Below, one piece after another: positions 1 to 8,255 of a stretch of DNA of 14,392 nt; position 1 is the first letter of the stretch; the number at the start of each line of letters is the position of its first letter. The DNA comes from Nitrososphaeraceae archaeon (lineage in GTDB: Archaea; Thermoproteota; Nitrososphaeria; Nitrososphaerales; Nitrososphaeraceae), in NCBI GenBank assembly GCA_029240395.1, contig JAREAJ010000016.1, positions 1 through 14,392 of the forward strand, given 5' to 3'. Both the position numbers and the translations under genes were made by a program. Below the pieces are notes generated by a model that ran no database searches, was not told the origin of the DNA, and saw nothing but the letters and a program-made list of their open reading frames with translations.

Positions 1-595
1 TACGCTGGATAGTACTCAAGTCCACTCCTTTATCATACAGAGAAACTATTGCACTCTTTGCCTCTAAGTCTGTGTCATAATAAGCATTTTCCAGTCGTTC
101 GTCTGCTCTAATTGAGCAAGATGTCCTAAAACTCGTTAAATCTCCGACCAGACCAAATGGTACTGATTCTATATCAAATCCTTTCTTCTTTACCTGTTCT
201 AAGTCTGGAACAGGTTTCTTTTCAAATAGGGCCTCGCTCTCCGCGGGTTTATTTGCCAATGCCAATTCCTGAAGTGATTCAATATATCTCCCCGCAGGTG
301 TATGAATATCATAAATCCTAACTCCTCTTACCAGTGATAATCGGTAACTTACTATCTCCTCGATACTTTTCCCGGACCACATTTCGGGCTTGTCCAAGAT
401 GGTTGTGTCACCATGCATTGGCGGAACCATTGGCCCCAGCTTTACTTTTGGATATCCATGTCGTCCGACAAAAATAGATGGAGGAGTAGCTCCTTCTATT
501 GAGTCTTGCGAAAACCTGGTGGAGTTCTTATTAAGAAACTCAATCCAGTTGTTTTCTAACCGTCGCTTAATCCTATCAGTAGCTATATAGACAAT
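1..595 (-). CDS. Nre-family archaeal DNA repair protein, N-terminal part (runs off the window)
   Basis: The minus-strand frame is open from 610 to the window edge. It encodes a protein with SIFVGRHGYPKVKLGP followed by MVPP, then GDTTILDKPEMW and EIVSYRLSLVRG. This is the signature N-terminal block of the archaeal Nre proteins (DUF650/DUF651). Family knowledge: Nre proteins of Haloferax take part in repair of DNA damage and contact PCNA through a C-terminal PIP motif, which would lie outside this window. The Cys-rich zinc finger found at the N-terminus of some Nre proteins is not visible. The start is a problem: the frame is closed by TGA at 613-611, and there is no in-frame ATG, GTG or TTG until ATG at 430, which lies after the conserved motif. 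A TATA-like box centred at 622 predicts transcription starting near 596, so I place the start at ATT (595). GTT (598) and ATA (586) are alternatives. Family assignment is firm; the start is inferred. Confidence 0.82.
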   Translation of the reverse strand, partial: MVYIATDRIKRRLENNWIEFLNKNSTRFSQDSIEGATPPSIFVGRHGYPKVKLGPMVPPMHGDTTILDKPEMWSGKSIEEIVSYRLSLVRGVRIYDIHTPAGRYIESLQELALANKPAESEALFEKKPVPDLEQVKKKGFDIESVPFGLVGDLTSFRTSCSIRADERLENAYYDTDLEAKSAIVSLYDKGVDLSTIQR

Positions 596-615
596 AACAA
601 ATGTCCTGTTTCAAT

Positions 616-628
616 CTCTATTTTAGAG
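616..628 (-). promoter_or_regulatory. TATA-like box / short inverted repeat before nre
   Basis: The minus strand reads CTCTAAAATAGAG, an inverted repeat with 5-bp arms around AAA. CTAAAATA resembles an archaeal TATA box. Its centre is about 27 nt before ATT at 595, the usual distance from TATA box to start of a leaderless archaeal mRNA. Confidence 0.45.
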
Positions 629-782
629 TTATGTCTCTATGCCGTGCGGAACTAAGAGCGTCGGTATATCTTTACTTTCACCATAGCTAAAATCTCATAC
701 TATTTTACTTATCGTTCTTACAAGGTTATACTTCCAAATAGATCGCAAAGCTTAGTTTTAGGATACCGATCCATTTTAGAGC

Positions 783-792
783 ATGTATAACG
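783..792 (+). promoter_or_regulatory. TATA box of the winged-helix gene
   Basis: ATGTATAACG is centred about 27 nt before the ATG at 815. This spacing implies a leaderless transcript and supports that start. Confidence 0.5.
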
Positions 793-814
793 TTATGGTA
801 TCTATAGCAAACGA

Positions 815-1108
815 ATGAAATATAGAAGTAGGCTTGAAATAATTGCCAGCATGCTGCAAGTTGCAAGCAGTGGAGATGCTTCTAGGACAACTATTATGTA
901 TAAATCGTTTATCTCCCACGCACAACTAAAGGATTTCCTTTCCTTTTTATTACGCAAAGATCTTATTATAGAATACCACAAAGGGGAAGGAAAATCCCAT
1001 AGAGAGGAAAGGGCTTCGCTCTACAAAACAACAGAAAAGGGAATCTATCTATTGCACCTCTATAATGAAATGAATGATCTGCTCGGGACACAAAAAAAAG
1101 AACCATAA
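815..1108 (+). CDS. Small winged helix-turn-helix transcriptional regulator
   Basis: This is a 97-residue protein. RSRLEIIASMLQVAS (about 4-18), TTIMYKSFISHAQLKDFLSFLL (about 25-46) and YKTTEKGIYLL (about 70-80) give the helix order and conserved spots of the archaeal single-domain winged helix family (Pfam HTH_45). These proteins probably bind DNA as dimers; the C-terminal helix (LYNEMNDLL) is a likely dimer contact. Such regulators are numerous in Nitrososphaeria and their targets are mostly unknown. It diverges from nre across about 220 bp, so control of nre or of itself is possible, but nothing in the sequence proves it. The start is supported by a TATA box at leaderless spacing. No cysteine or ligand domain is visible, so any signal is unknown. 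Confidence 0.85.
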   Translation: MKYRSRLEIIASMLQVASSGDASRTTIMYKSFISHAQLKDFLSFLLRKDLIIEYHKGEGKSHREERASLYKTTEKGIYLLHLYNEMNDLLGTQKKEP

Positions 1109-1320
1109 AAATGCACTACTCACAAATTCAAAAGCTGTGTACCAAAACCTAAACATGGAGTCCCAATCGTCCCCGACTCTACAATACCCCTTTGCTTATG
1201 ATGTGTATTGCTGCAATTGTATTCTAACTTCTAGAGCCAATGGAACCCGTACAGTCCTCATATAGTTTAATTGTGGAAGGAATTCCGAATCTTTTACATT
1301 TTAACTAACGTATTAGCCAT

Positions 1321-3861
1321 TCACTTTATTATTTCCTTGTTTAACTTCGTCCCTGCCAGCCTTAGGGATACAATAATGGACATCATCGCACCGGAATATA
1401 ACGCGGCCCCTACTAAAAGACTGCCGCTGAACCCGATAATCATCGACAAGATGGCGGTTAAAACTGTTCCAATTACTGATGCAATGACATTCACACCCCA
1501 TAGCAGCGTAACGTCCCCTTGTCGATTATCTGTGCCTAGATGTTGACTGTCCTTTTTTGCGAATAATGAAGATATCCTAACTACAGATGGAAACTGAAAT
1601 CCCATTAACACGCCAGCAGGTGAAAGAAGAGCAAAAGTCAGTCCCATCCTGTAATTGATTTCTGAAGCGATATTATGATTAATGATCTCTTGTAGGAATA
1701 TATAATAAATTAGTATTATTGTAACCAATAGAGGTATTGAGACAATCATGCCTTTGTGAGGGTTTTTCCCAAAGAGTTTGCCACTTAAATAAGCGCCTAC
1801 TCCACTCGAAGCCAGAATAGAAAACAGTATAACTGTCAACGCCATAATTGGAGTCCCTAACAACAAGAGGAATTTCTGTATAAAAGTGATTTCAATAACC
1901 ATGAAACCTAGACCGATAAATATTGCAAATAGTATGAATAGCCAAGAGATAGACGAAGAAGATAGATGGATATTGTTTATCTTCGAATAGTATATCAAAA
2001 GTAATGCCAGCACTCCGGACACTGACAAGACCGTTACTAAAAGGAGAACCATTTGCTCTGGAACTTTTTCTCGTGCAAAAAAGAATGGAGAGTCGTCAGT
2101 GGGTGGCTCCAATTCTATTATTGAGTTGATTTTTTCGGTTTCGATATTTCGTCCTAACCCTTGTTGTTGTTTATTTGGTTCAAATTGACTATTAACCGTC
2201 AGCAACTCATCATAAGGGGGCTGTGCGTAGACCCCAGGCAGTACAAATAGTTCTGCATTGTTCTCTCCTGCCCTCTCGTTTATTATGCTTATTTCCGAAC
2301 TCGCGAATGGCTTATTTTTAAGCATCACCAAAACGGGATATATTGATCTGTTTTCGTTGGCTCCAAAATAAAGGCCCGGACGATCCTCAACAATAGCCAC
2401 ATGCCTACTTATTTCTTCAGCATTTTTACCTGTTTCCTGACGGAGCGATTCAACTATCAGGGGCATGAGTCGTGGTAATTCAATATTCCATCTAACCATA
2501 ACCAACATACCATTATCTTCGTCCAGATGTTGGAGGTATTGTCTAAAAGCTTCTACGGTATACAAATAATTTTCTGACAATGCGTAACCTCCGGCAAGCT
2601 GAGCCGCCCATGAATCGACAAGCTTTATTGTTATTATATCATATTTTGAATTGCTCGAACTGATAAACCGTCTTCCATCGTCAATGTAGACATCTACCTC
2701 CTTACGATCGTACAGGTTTCCTGCTAACCTACCAAATTCCTTAGCTTTTGATATTATTAGCGGATTTATTTCTACTGCGGTAACATTCTTTGAACCACCT
2801 GCTAGTGCAATCAGAATATCCTCTCCTCCCCCACTACCAATAACTAGTGTACTGTTTGCTTTCAGAAGTTCATAAGGTAAATAGTCCATATACTGTTTTA
2901 CCCATGAAATATCATTAAGGGATCCATTCCATCTAAAAACTGGTGTATCGGCATCTGCATCTATAATTATAGACGCTAATGCTTTGGATCTTCCTGTGTT
3001 TTCTGAGCTGGTATTCTGAAAAGCAGCCTCGTTATTGTAATTATGATATGTTTGGTTTGTCACATCGATTCGTGAAAATGAATTCCATTGGGTGGAAAGA
3101 TGTTGATACTCTTGGGGCTTAGCCAGCTGGTAGTACAGGCCTTTGCTGATTCCTGGTTCTATTGCAAACACATTGAGATCAATATTAATTACTAATAGTA
3201 TAGCTGCTGATCCGAAAACCATAATCCCGTAAATCTTTAACTTGTTTTCGATCCGGACCGATACACCATTTTCCTTGTCAGTTGCCTTCTTTATGTAGCC
3301 TTCTGAGTTTCTAACCAAGAACAAGGCCGCGACCAAAGTTGGTCCAAGAACCAGAAGAGAAATTGAAAGTAACACAGATTCCGCTCCCAATACCTGAATG
3401 ATAGGGTCTAGAATAAGAGCGGCTGCTCCTGCTCCTAAAAGATCGATAAAGTATAGCCTTGTTATTTCTTTAGGCATGCTCAGGTAAATCATGGCAACAG
3501 ACAGGCCTGCAAAAAAGAAGGGAATAGATGAAGAAAGGTAAAAAACATAAATAAATGAAGGATTAGATGGAATGAGTTGTCCCATTACAAGAAGCACAAT
3601 TGGAAGAGAAATTGCGAATCCCATTGTAGACTGAACTACTCGAGAGGGAAGATTTACTTCATTTAACTTCCCCTTCAAAATATGGACCAGTAAAGAACCT
3701 ATACCTAACCCAAAAAATGCAATCGAAATTACCATAAAAGCATAGTCATACCATAGAATGATTGAAAAGAGCCTTGTTAGCGTCAATTCTAATAACAATA
3801 CGCTCAGAGACACCATGAAGAGAATAGTCATTAAAAATGCTAGGAGTGGCGAATGCACCAC
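1321..3861 (-). CDS. Polytopic membrane protein with an internal spermidine-synthase-like (SAM-fold) domain
   Basis: The product is 846 residues in three parts. Residues about 6-230 hold about seven hydrophobic helices. Residues about 335-500 form a Rossmann domain of the spermine/spermidine synthase type: LVIGSGGGEDI (339-349) is the nucleoside-binding loop, VEIN (363-366) the acidic end of strand 2, and YIDDGRRF (392-399) the next motif. Residues about 602-836 hold about seven more helices; DSPFFF (590-595) precedes them and is typical of membrane-fused homologues. In true aminopropyltransferases the strand-4 motif carries a catalytic Asp (YDxIIxD). Here it is YDIITIKLVDSW (407-418), with Lys at the expected Asp position, so polyamine synthesis is doubtful. 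Methyl transfer or another SAM-type role in the membrane is possible; the substrate is unknown. The start is GTG (3861), with a TATA-like element about 24 nt upstream. It appears monocistronic and is convergent with the winged-helix gene. Confidence 0.85.
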   Translation of the reverse strand: MVHSPLLAFLMTILFMVSLSVLLLELTLTRLFSIILWYDYAFMVISIAFFGLGIGSLLVHILKGKLNEVNLPSRVVQSTMGFAISLPIVLLVMGQLIPSNPSFIYVFYLSSSIPFFFAGLSVAMIYLSMPKEITRLYFIDLLGAGAAALILDPIIQVLGAESVLLSISLLVLGPTLVAALFLVRNSEGYIKKATDKENGVSVRIENKLKIYGIMVFGSAAILLVINIDLNVFAIEPGISKGLYYQLAKPQEYQHLSTQWNSFSRIDVTNQTYHNYNNEAAFQNTSSENTGRSKALASIIIDADADTPVFRWNGSLNDISWVKQYMDYLPYELLKANSTLVIGSGGGEDILIALAGGSKNVTAVEINPLIISKAKEFGRLAGNLYDRKEVDVYIDDGRRFISSSNSKYDIITIKLVDSWAAQLAGGYALSENYLYTVEAFRQYLQHLDEDNGMLVMVRWNIELPRLMPLIVESLRQETGKNAEEISRHVAIVEDRPGLYFGANENRSIYPVLVMLKNKPFASSEISIINERAGENNAELFVLPGVYAQPPYDELLTVNSQFEPNKQQQGLGRNIETEKINSIIELEPPTDDSPFFFAREKVPEQMVLLLVTVLSVSGVLALLLIYYSKINNIHLSSSSISWLFILFAIFIGLGFMVIEITFIQKFLLLLGTPIMALTVILFSILASSGVGAYLSGKLFGKNPHKGMIVSIPLLVTIILIYYIFLQEIINHNIASEINYRMGLTFALLSPAGVLMGFQFPSVVRISSLFAKKDSQHLGTDNRQGDVTLLWGVNVIASVIGTVLTAILSMIIGFSGSLLVGAALYSGAMMSIIVSLRLAGTKLNKEIIK

Positions 3862-3879
3862 GATAACATAATCTATATT

Positions 3880-3889
3880 TCATATAGGT
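3880..3889 (-). promoter_or_regulatory. TATA-like element of the spermidine-synthase-like gene
   Basis: CCTATATGAA on the minus strand is centred about 24 nt before GTG 3861. A second A/T-rich stretch (ATATAG) lies closer to the start, so the exact box is uncertain. Confidence 0.35.
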
Positions 3890-4023
3890 CTTTCTCACAA
3901 CAAATTAAGATGATACCACAACTAATTTGATAAAACTTCGTGATTCTAAGCAATGCCGGGTACTGTTAATTTTATAAAGTACCAGGCATGTTCACTTCAG
4001 CACAAAGTTAGAAACAACCTTTG

Positions 4024-5970
4024 CTAAGTTTTTGAATCAGAGTCGGCGGGCGACATTTGGTTAACCTTTAGCATCTCTTCGAGCTTTGTTTTCAACAAAG
4101 CATTAACTTTTTGACCATCCACCTTACCTCTGAGAATAGCCATACTTCTGCCCATCAGCATCCCAAGGGAACCCATCCGCTTCTCCGTGATTACAGACAA
4201 GTTATCCTCCACGATCTTGGAAATTATTTCATCTAACTGGTCAGTATTTAGCATGGCTATGCCTAGTGTATCTATGGCTTGTTGCACCGTCTCTGCCTCT
4301 CCTTTCATTATTCTTTCAAAAATTAATACAACAGATTCCTTACCCACTATGCCATCTTCCACTTTCTTAAAGGTATTAGATATTATCTCGTCTGTAAGTA
4401 CTGAAGTATTGAGACCCTGTCTTTCGAAGCTCACCATATCCTCCGTAAGTTTCGATACAACAAATTTTGGGGGTGTTTTCTTTAATGTTCCCATTACCTT
4501 TTCGAAAAGTTCGAAATAGTTGGAATCAAAAATTTGTTCTGAGAGCCTACGACTTAAGTTGTATTTATGGGATATCATCTTCACCGTCTCATCCCAGGAT
4601 AGGGGCACCCTGGAAGAGAGAGGACCTACCAAAGAATTATCAATAGGAATAGGCGGAATGTCAGTTTCAGGATACATTCTCGCTGCTCCAGGTCTAGGAC
4701 GACTGTAGACCGTTTTGCCTTCAAAAGTTGCTGCACGCGTTTCAGCAGGAACTCCATTTAGAACAGCGTTTAACCTCTGAACCACGGCTTGAACTGCTTG
4801 GTCCAACCTATCAGTCGGACCCCCCAGAATGACAAAAGCATCACTCTTGGAGGATATATCCAACTTCTCTCTAACTGCATCAACTTCTCGCTCGGTAATG
4901 CCATAACTGGGCAGCTCATCAGAATGAAATATTCCTCCGAGGCCGTAAAACCGGACCAGTTCTCCTAATTGTTTACCAACCCTTATGTCTGGGTATGGCT
5001 CAAAACTAATAATCCCTGCAAAGCCCCTTGCCCTTATTGCTTTGAACCTGCAAGAAGGTTTATCTAGCAACCCCTTGATTATTTTCGAAGGGGATCTGCT
5101 TAATATGTCAGTTACATCCTCAATTTTTTTGCCAATCTCAATTTCTTGAGGTTTTCTGTCGTTCTTTAGTCGTGATGAAACTAAAATGAGTCCGTGTTGT
5201 CTGAGCATTTCATATTCTATTACTTTTGTCAACTGCTCCAAGCGCTGAACTCCCTTAATTTCTACAACGGCTCCGTCCATTATAGAAATGTTAATGTCTT
5301 GTCTGATGCTACCTAGGCCTCGTGTGACTCGTCTTGTCGCTCTTAATAAACGACCCAGTGTATGTGCAACTGCTACAATTTCACTTGGTTTTCCTCCAAT
5401 GGGCTCAAGGGCAATTTCAATGAGCGGCACGCCCAATCTATCCAAACCATAGTTTCTTATCGAGCCATCATCAGAAACTAACTTTGCTGCATCTTCCTCA
5501 ATACAAATGCTCTGCACTCCAACGTTGAAGCTATCAGTCTTTAATACCCCGCCGATCCCAATGAGAGCTGTCCGCTGAAATCCACCAGTGTTAGAGCCAT
5601 CAATAACGATTTTGCGCATTGTATGTACTTCATCGACAACCCTTGATTGTAGGGCCAGGCACAATATTAGTGCCGTCTTTAGTGCCTCAATATTGATTTG
5701 ATGTGGAGGTTCTTCATCTGCCTCCACTAAGCAACTAGAACCATCTGAAGCGTGATATTTTATGGTTCGCACTTTTTTGTATTCAAAGAGTGCAGCAGGA
5801 TCATAACCTCCAAGTTCGCTCTGAGTTGGTCGCAGTTTTCGGATAAAGCTAACCTGATAATCCTTTACTTCCTCACAATTGCAGCCACAAAAAAGCTTGT
5901 TTTTTGTCGCTAATTGTTGATGGATCTCAAAGCCAACTTTTAGTCCAAGGGATTCTGAATCTATTGTCAC
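4024..5970 (-). CDS. gatE: Glutamyl-tRNA(Gln) amidotransferase subunit E
   Basis: GatE is the kinase/transamidase and tRNA-recognition subunit of archaeal GatDE. It activates Glu-tRNA(Gln) with ATP and replaces the activated group with ammonia supplied by GatD, giving Gln-tRNA(Gln) in the cytoplasm. The 648 residues fit the family length. VGFEIHQQLATKNKLFCGC (12-30) opens the catalytic cradle and includes Cys residues likely to bind zinc. DGSNTGGFQRT (124-134) and LIEIALEP (183-190) are conserved active-site segments. The region from about 290 to 410 matches the AspRS-like insertion that separates GatE from bacterial GatB. GAARMYPETDIPPI (428-441) is a family signature. The C-terminal YqeY-like tail includes GMLMGRSM and VNALLKTKLEEML. 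The start is GTG at 5970, preceded by GGAGGT. It lies 41 nt after gatD in one operon. Identification is firm. Confidence 0.97.
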   Translation of the reverse strand: MTIDSESLGLKVGFEIHQQLATKNKLFCGCNCEEVKDYQVSFIRKLRPTQSELGGYDPAALFEYKKVRTIKYHASDGSSCLVEADEEPPHQINIEALKTALILCLALQSRVVDEVHTMRKIVIDGSNTGGFQRTALIGIGGVLKTDSFNVGVQSICIEEDAAKLVSDDGSIRNYGLDRLGVPLIEIALEPIGGKPSEIVAVAHTLGRLLRATRRVTRGLGSIRQDINISIMDGAVVEIKGVQRLEQLTKVIEYEMLRQHGLILVSSRLKNDRKPQEIEIGKKIEDVTDILSRSPSKIIKGLLDKPSCRFKAIRARGFAGIISFEPYPDIRVGKQLGELVRFYGLGGIFHSDELPSYGITEREVDAVREKLDISSKSDAFVILGGPTDRLDQAVQAVVQRLNAVLNGVPAETRAATFEGKTVYSRPRPGAARMYPETDIPPIPIDNSLVGPLSSRVPLSWDETVKMISHKYNLSRRLSEQIFDSNYFELFEKVMGTLKKTPPKFVVSKLTEDMVSFERQGLNTSVLTDEIISNTFKKVEDGIVGKESVVLIFERIMKGEAETVQQAIDTLGIAMLNTDQLDEIISKIVEDNLSVITEKRMGSLGMLMGRSMAILRGKVDGQKVNALLKTKLEEMLKVNQMSPADSDSKT

Positions 5971-5980
5971 TCCAGATGAT

Positions 5981-5986
5981 ACCTCC
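5981..5986 (-). promoter_or_regulatory. Shine-Dalgarno site of gatE
   Basis: GGAGGT on the minus strand sits 10 nt before the GTG at 5970 and complements the archaeal 16S rRNA tail (CACCTCC). It supports the GTG start and fits an internal operon gene, in contrast to the apparently leaderless first genes of this window. Confidence 0.75.
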
Positions 5987-6011
5987 AGTCAACAGCATAT
6001 CTAAGTTTTCC

Positions 6012-7460
6012 TTATAAGATGGGGCTGATAAGGGAGATTTCGTATGCTAAATTTTCCTGCATTAATTTCTTGGCGGAGTCCGAGTTAGATGAATTGGCTA
6101 GTACCCACATTGCTTTAACGATGGCAGTTTCAGGTAGCATGTCAGACAATGGCACCACACCCATTTCAAGCAGGTCCCTACCTGTATTGTATACAGTCAT
6201 TCCGGTCCTTCCCCAGATGCACTGAGAAGTCATAAAAATCATTATACCAGCATTCAAGGCTTTTTGTATTTCAGGAAAACAATCTCTGCTTACATGCCCA
6301 AGCCCTGTTCCCTCCAGTATAATTGCCCTGTGTCCAAGCTTAATAATGTGGGAAATAAGCTGCGGGTCAAAGCCAGGATGGAATTTCAATAGAGCGGCTC
6401 TGGGATCAAAATTAGGTTTAACAGAAAATTGGTGAATCTCACTATTGTGGTTTGACGATCTCTCTCTCTTCCTTATGGACTTCCAGCCGTTTCGTACGCC
6501 TACGTATTCATCCTTAATAATAGCAACTGGCTCTACGTCTATTGATTCAAATGCATCTCTTCTGCTGGCATGATTTTTCCTCACGCGTGTACCAATGTGG
6601 CATGCGATGGTGTCATCTGATGTGCCAGCATGCATCGCAACGAACACGCCTGTAACATTTGACTTTAGCTCGAATAATGTAGCACCTAACAGATTAGAGG
6701 CCGCATCAGAGGAAGGTCTATCAGATGACCTTTGAGCTCCAACTAATACGATTGGAATCGGAATACCCTGTAGGGCAAAGCTGAGCGCTGATGCTGTATA
6801 GTGCATAGTGTCAGTTCCATGAGAGATTATGATCCCACGATAATCATCCGATCTCCACTTTTCAAAAACTTTTTTTGCTATCAATCCCCAATGCTGAGTA
6901 TTGAGATTCTCACTATATTCGCTAAGGAGAACTTCTGGCTCAACTATAGCATAATCTGCCAGTTCAGGAACCGATTCATAAAGTTCAACAGCAGACAGGG
7001 CAGACTTTACGCCTCCTGTTCTGTAATCTATCTTGCTTGCGATTGTTCCGCCAGTACTGATTAGCGCAATCCTTGGGAGATCCCGTTTGACTTTTTCCGA
7101 AGAAAAAAGTTCCCATGTGTTCTCTTCCTTGAATTCAAAGTTGGTCGTCACTTTGTCAGTTTCACCATTGGTTGTCCTAATAGAAGTTTCTTGATTTCGA
7201 AGTTTGACAGTCTTGGAGATAGATTCGATATTGGATATATCGATTCCTATATTATATCCACTTTTCAATTTGATTACGATATGATCCTTATCAGCAGACT
7301 CATATCTAGGCATCAAGATTCCCGACATTTCTCCGTGACGAGTCCTCACTACAACCATATCTCCCGTTGACAGAGCTGCGTGCGTCAACAACTCTAGTGC
7401 AGTATTACGATAGCCCTTGAGATTATCTGCATCTCGTGCCAATAATATCACTCTTATCAC
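6012..7460 (-). CDS. gatD: Glutamyl-tRNA(Gln) amidotransferase subunit D (asparaginase-like)
   Basis: GatD is the glutaminase subunit of archaeal GatDE: it hydrolyses glutamine and passes ammonia to GatE. The 482 residues comprise an N-terminal beta-rich domain (about 32-85, with GILMPRYE and IVIKLKSGYNIGI), a linker of about 40 residues rich in polar residues, and an L-asparaginase type I domain from about 128. The catalytic set is visible: TGGTIAS (136-142, nucleophile Thr), HGTDTM (214-219, Thr-Asp pair) and RVRKNHASRRDAF (292-304, catalytic Lys). The GatD-specific N-terminal domain and the adjacent gatE rule out a plain asparaginase. The start is GTG at 7460, with a TATA box centred 29 nt upstream; GTG at 7451 is an alternative. 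Length is slightly above the usual 420-440 residues because of the linker and short tails. Confidence 0.97.
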   Translation of the reverse strand: MIRVILLARDADNLKGYRNTALELLTHAALSTGDMVVVRTRHGEMSGILMPRYESADKDHIVIKLKSGYNIGIDISNIESISKTVKLRNQETSIRTTNGETDKVTTNFEFKEENTWELFSSEKVKRDLPRIALISTGGTIASKIDYRTGGVKSALSAVELYESVPELADYAIVEPEVLLSEYSENLNTQHWGLIAKKVFEKWRSDDYRGIIISHGTDTMHYTASALSFALQGIPIPIVLVGAQRSSDRPSSDAASNLLGATLFELKSNVTGVFVAMHAGTSDDTIACHIGTRVRKNHASRRDAFESIDVEPVAIIKDEYVGVRNGWKSIRKRERSSNHNSEIHQFSVKPNFDPRAALLKFHPGFDPQLISHIIKLGHRAIILEGTGLGHVSRDCFPEIQKALNAGIMIFMTSQCIWGRTGMTVYNTGRDLLEMGVVPLSDMLPETAIVKAMWVLANSSNSDSAKKLMQENLAYEISLISPIL

Positions 7461-7485
7461 AGCTATATTGTTTGTGTGTATATGT

Positions 7486-7493
7486 GTTATACC
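7486..7493 (-). promoter_or_regulatory. TATA box of the gatDE operon
   Basis: GGTATAAC on the minus strand is centred 29 nt before GTG 7460, predicting a start site 0-4 nt before the codon. Confidence 0.5.
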
Positions 7494-7631
7494 TAGACAC
7501 GGGTAAGAAGTTAAGCGGCAATTTTATTCAGATGAGACCCGATGCATCAGGATTTTAAAATGTACCCGGCGATATATCAGTCAGATCGTTGGAATAAAAT
7601 CTTAGCTCCAATAAAAGTCCGGTAATCCGAC

Positions 7632-8039
7632 CTATTCAACTATCTCTATCGTTCTTAGCTGGAATATGGCTAGGATAGCATCTTTAATGTCAGACTTAGT
7701 GACATATCCGAAATCCCATGCATCTATAAACCGACGATACTGCTCTTCGAGAGTTCTAGCGATGTCTTCAAATTCTGCCATCGCTTCCAAGGTACAGGGT
7801 GTCTTGTGGCCCTTGGCTATCATTATAGGACATCTCTTATCATCTCCAAGTGGTATATACCAGGCATTTTTCGCGAATTCATAGTCATTCGTAATAGTGC
7901 TATAAATACGAATCAGTTCATCATTGGACAGTCTCAGCAGATCCATGAACCATGGTTTCTGTTCAAGATCGAAGATAGAGGGGATTTTGGTATCGTCTTG
8001 AGCCTTTTTTGGAGTGCTATTCTTCCTAGCGAATATCAA
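7632..8039 (-). CDS. Hypothetical protein, 135 residues
   Basis: I do not recognise a family. The product looks soluble, with no signal peptide or membrane helix. It has a basic, polar N-terminus (about 1-18), then an acidic, aromatic-rich helical body: PSIFDLEQKPWFMDLLRLS (20-38), YEFAKNAWYIPLGDD (53-67), and a long helix of about EAMAEFEDIARTLEEQYRRF (85-104). Two cysteines flank a short loop (C70 and C82, around GHKTP), too few to claim a zinc site. The C-terminus (DIKDAILAIFQLRTIEIVE) is probably helix plus strand. The start is TTG at 8039; a good TATA box centred about 23 nt upstream supports a leaderless message at that codon. It is a single gene between nadM and gatD, all on the minus strand. 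That this is a real gene rests on length, frame integrity and promoter position. Confidence 0.72.
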   Translation of the reverse strand: MIFARKNSTPKKAQDDTKIPSIFDLEQKPWFMDLLRLSNDELIRIYSTITNDYEFAKNAWYIPLGDDKRCPIMIAKGHKTPCTLEAMAEFEDIARTLEEQYRRFIDAWDFGYVTKSDIKDAILAIFQLRTIEIVE

Positions 8040-8057
8040 TAGATTATGTAACCTGAA

Positions 8058-8067
8058 CTTATAAAAA
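8058..8067 (-). promoter_or_regulatory. TATA box of the 135-residue protein gene
   Basis: TTTTTATAAG on the minus strand is followed by the TTG start about 23 nt from the box centre, which matches leaderless spacing. Confidence 0.55.
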
Positions 8068-8080
8068 AATTTTTCTTAGG

Positions 8081-8090
8081 GCGTTAACGC
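8081..8090. promoter_or_regulatory. Perfect 10-bp palindrome upstream of a TATA box
   Basis: GCGTTAACGC is a perfect palindrome ending 13 nt upstream of the TATA box of the 135-residue gene, where archaeal activators or repressors bind. It is GC-rich compared with the surrounding DNA. A role as a regulator site is inferred. Confidence 0.4.
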
Positions 8091-8103
8091 TTTCTCCATT
8101 TAA

Positions 8104-8121
8104 TTGGGGAGCGTTGGGGAG
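8104..8121 (+). repeat. Tandem TTGGGGAG motif at 10-bp period
   Basis: TTGGGGAG occurs at 8104-8111 and again at 8114-8121, one helical turn apart and close to the palindrome at 8081. This is a possible cooperative binding site in the gap between nadM and the 135-residue gene; the function is unknown. Confidence 0.4.
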
Positions 8122-8255
8122 TCACGGGAAATGGTTACCGGCTGTGTCAATCTGGATGATCCCATAGAGCATTAGACATTGTAATAGTAATAGTCCGCAT
8201 TGAGCTCGTCTGGTTTAAGCTCGCTGAGTATGGATCTCAGGAAGCGAATGAGTTA

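Noticed and set aside
390-590. Plus-strand frame of 66 codons
   Set aside because: It lies opposite the Nre-coding frame, which has clear family motifs.
1109-1320. Possible RNA gene (GAGTC/GACTC stem near 1160-1180)
   Set aside because: The stem is only 5 bp; no T-loop, acceptor stem or other tRNA feature is present.
1271-1546. Plus-strand frame of 91 codons at the end of the spermidine-synthase-like gene
   Set aside because: Most of it is antisense to the coding region, with no family features or promoter.
7552-7561. ATTTTAAAAT palindrome downstream of the 135-residue gene
   Set aside because: Short AT-only palindromes are frequent by chance in this composition, and its position gives no clear role.
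8122-8255. Possible C/D box small RNA between nadM and the 135-residue gene
   Set aside because: There is a GGATGAT-like and a CTGA sequence, but no full C, D', C', D set at proper spacing.
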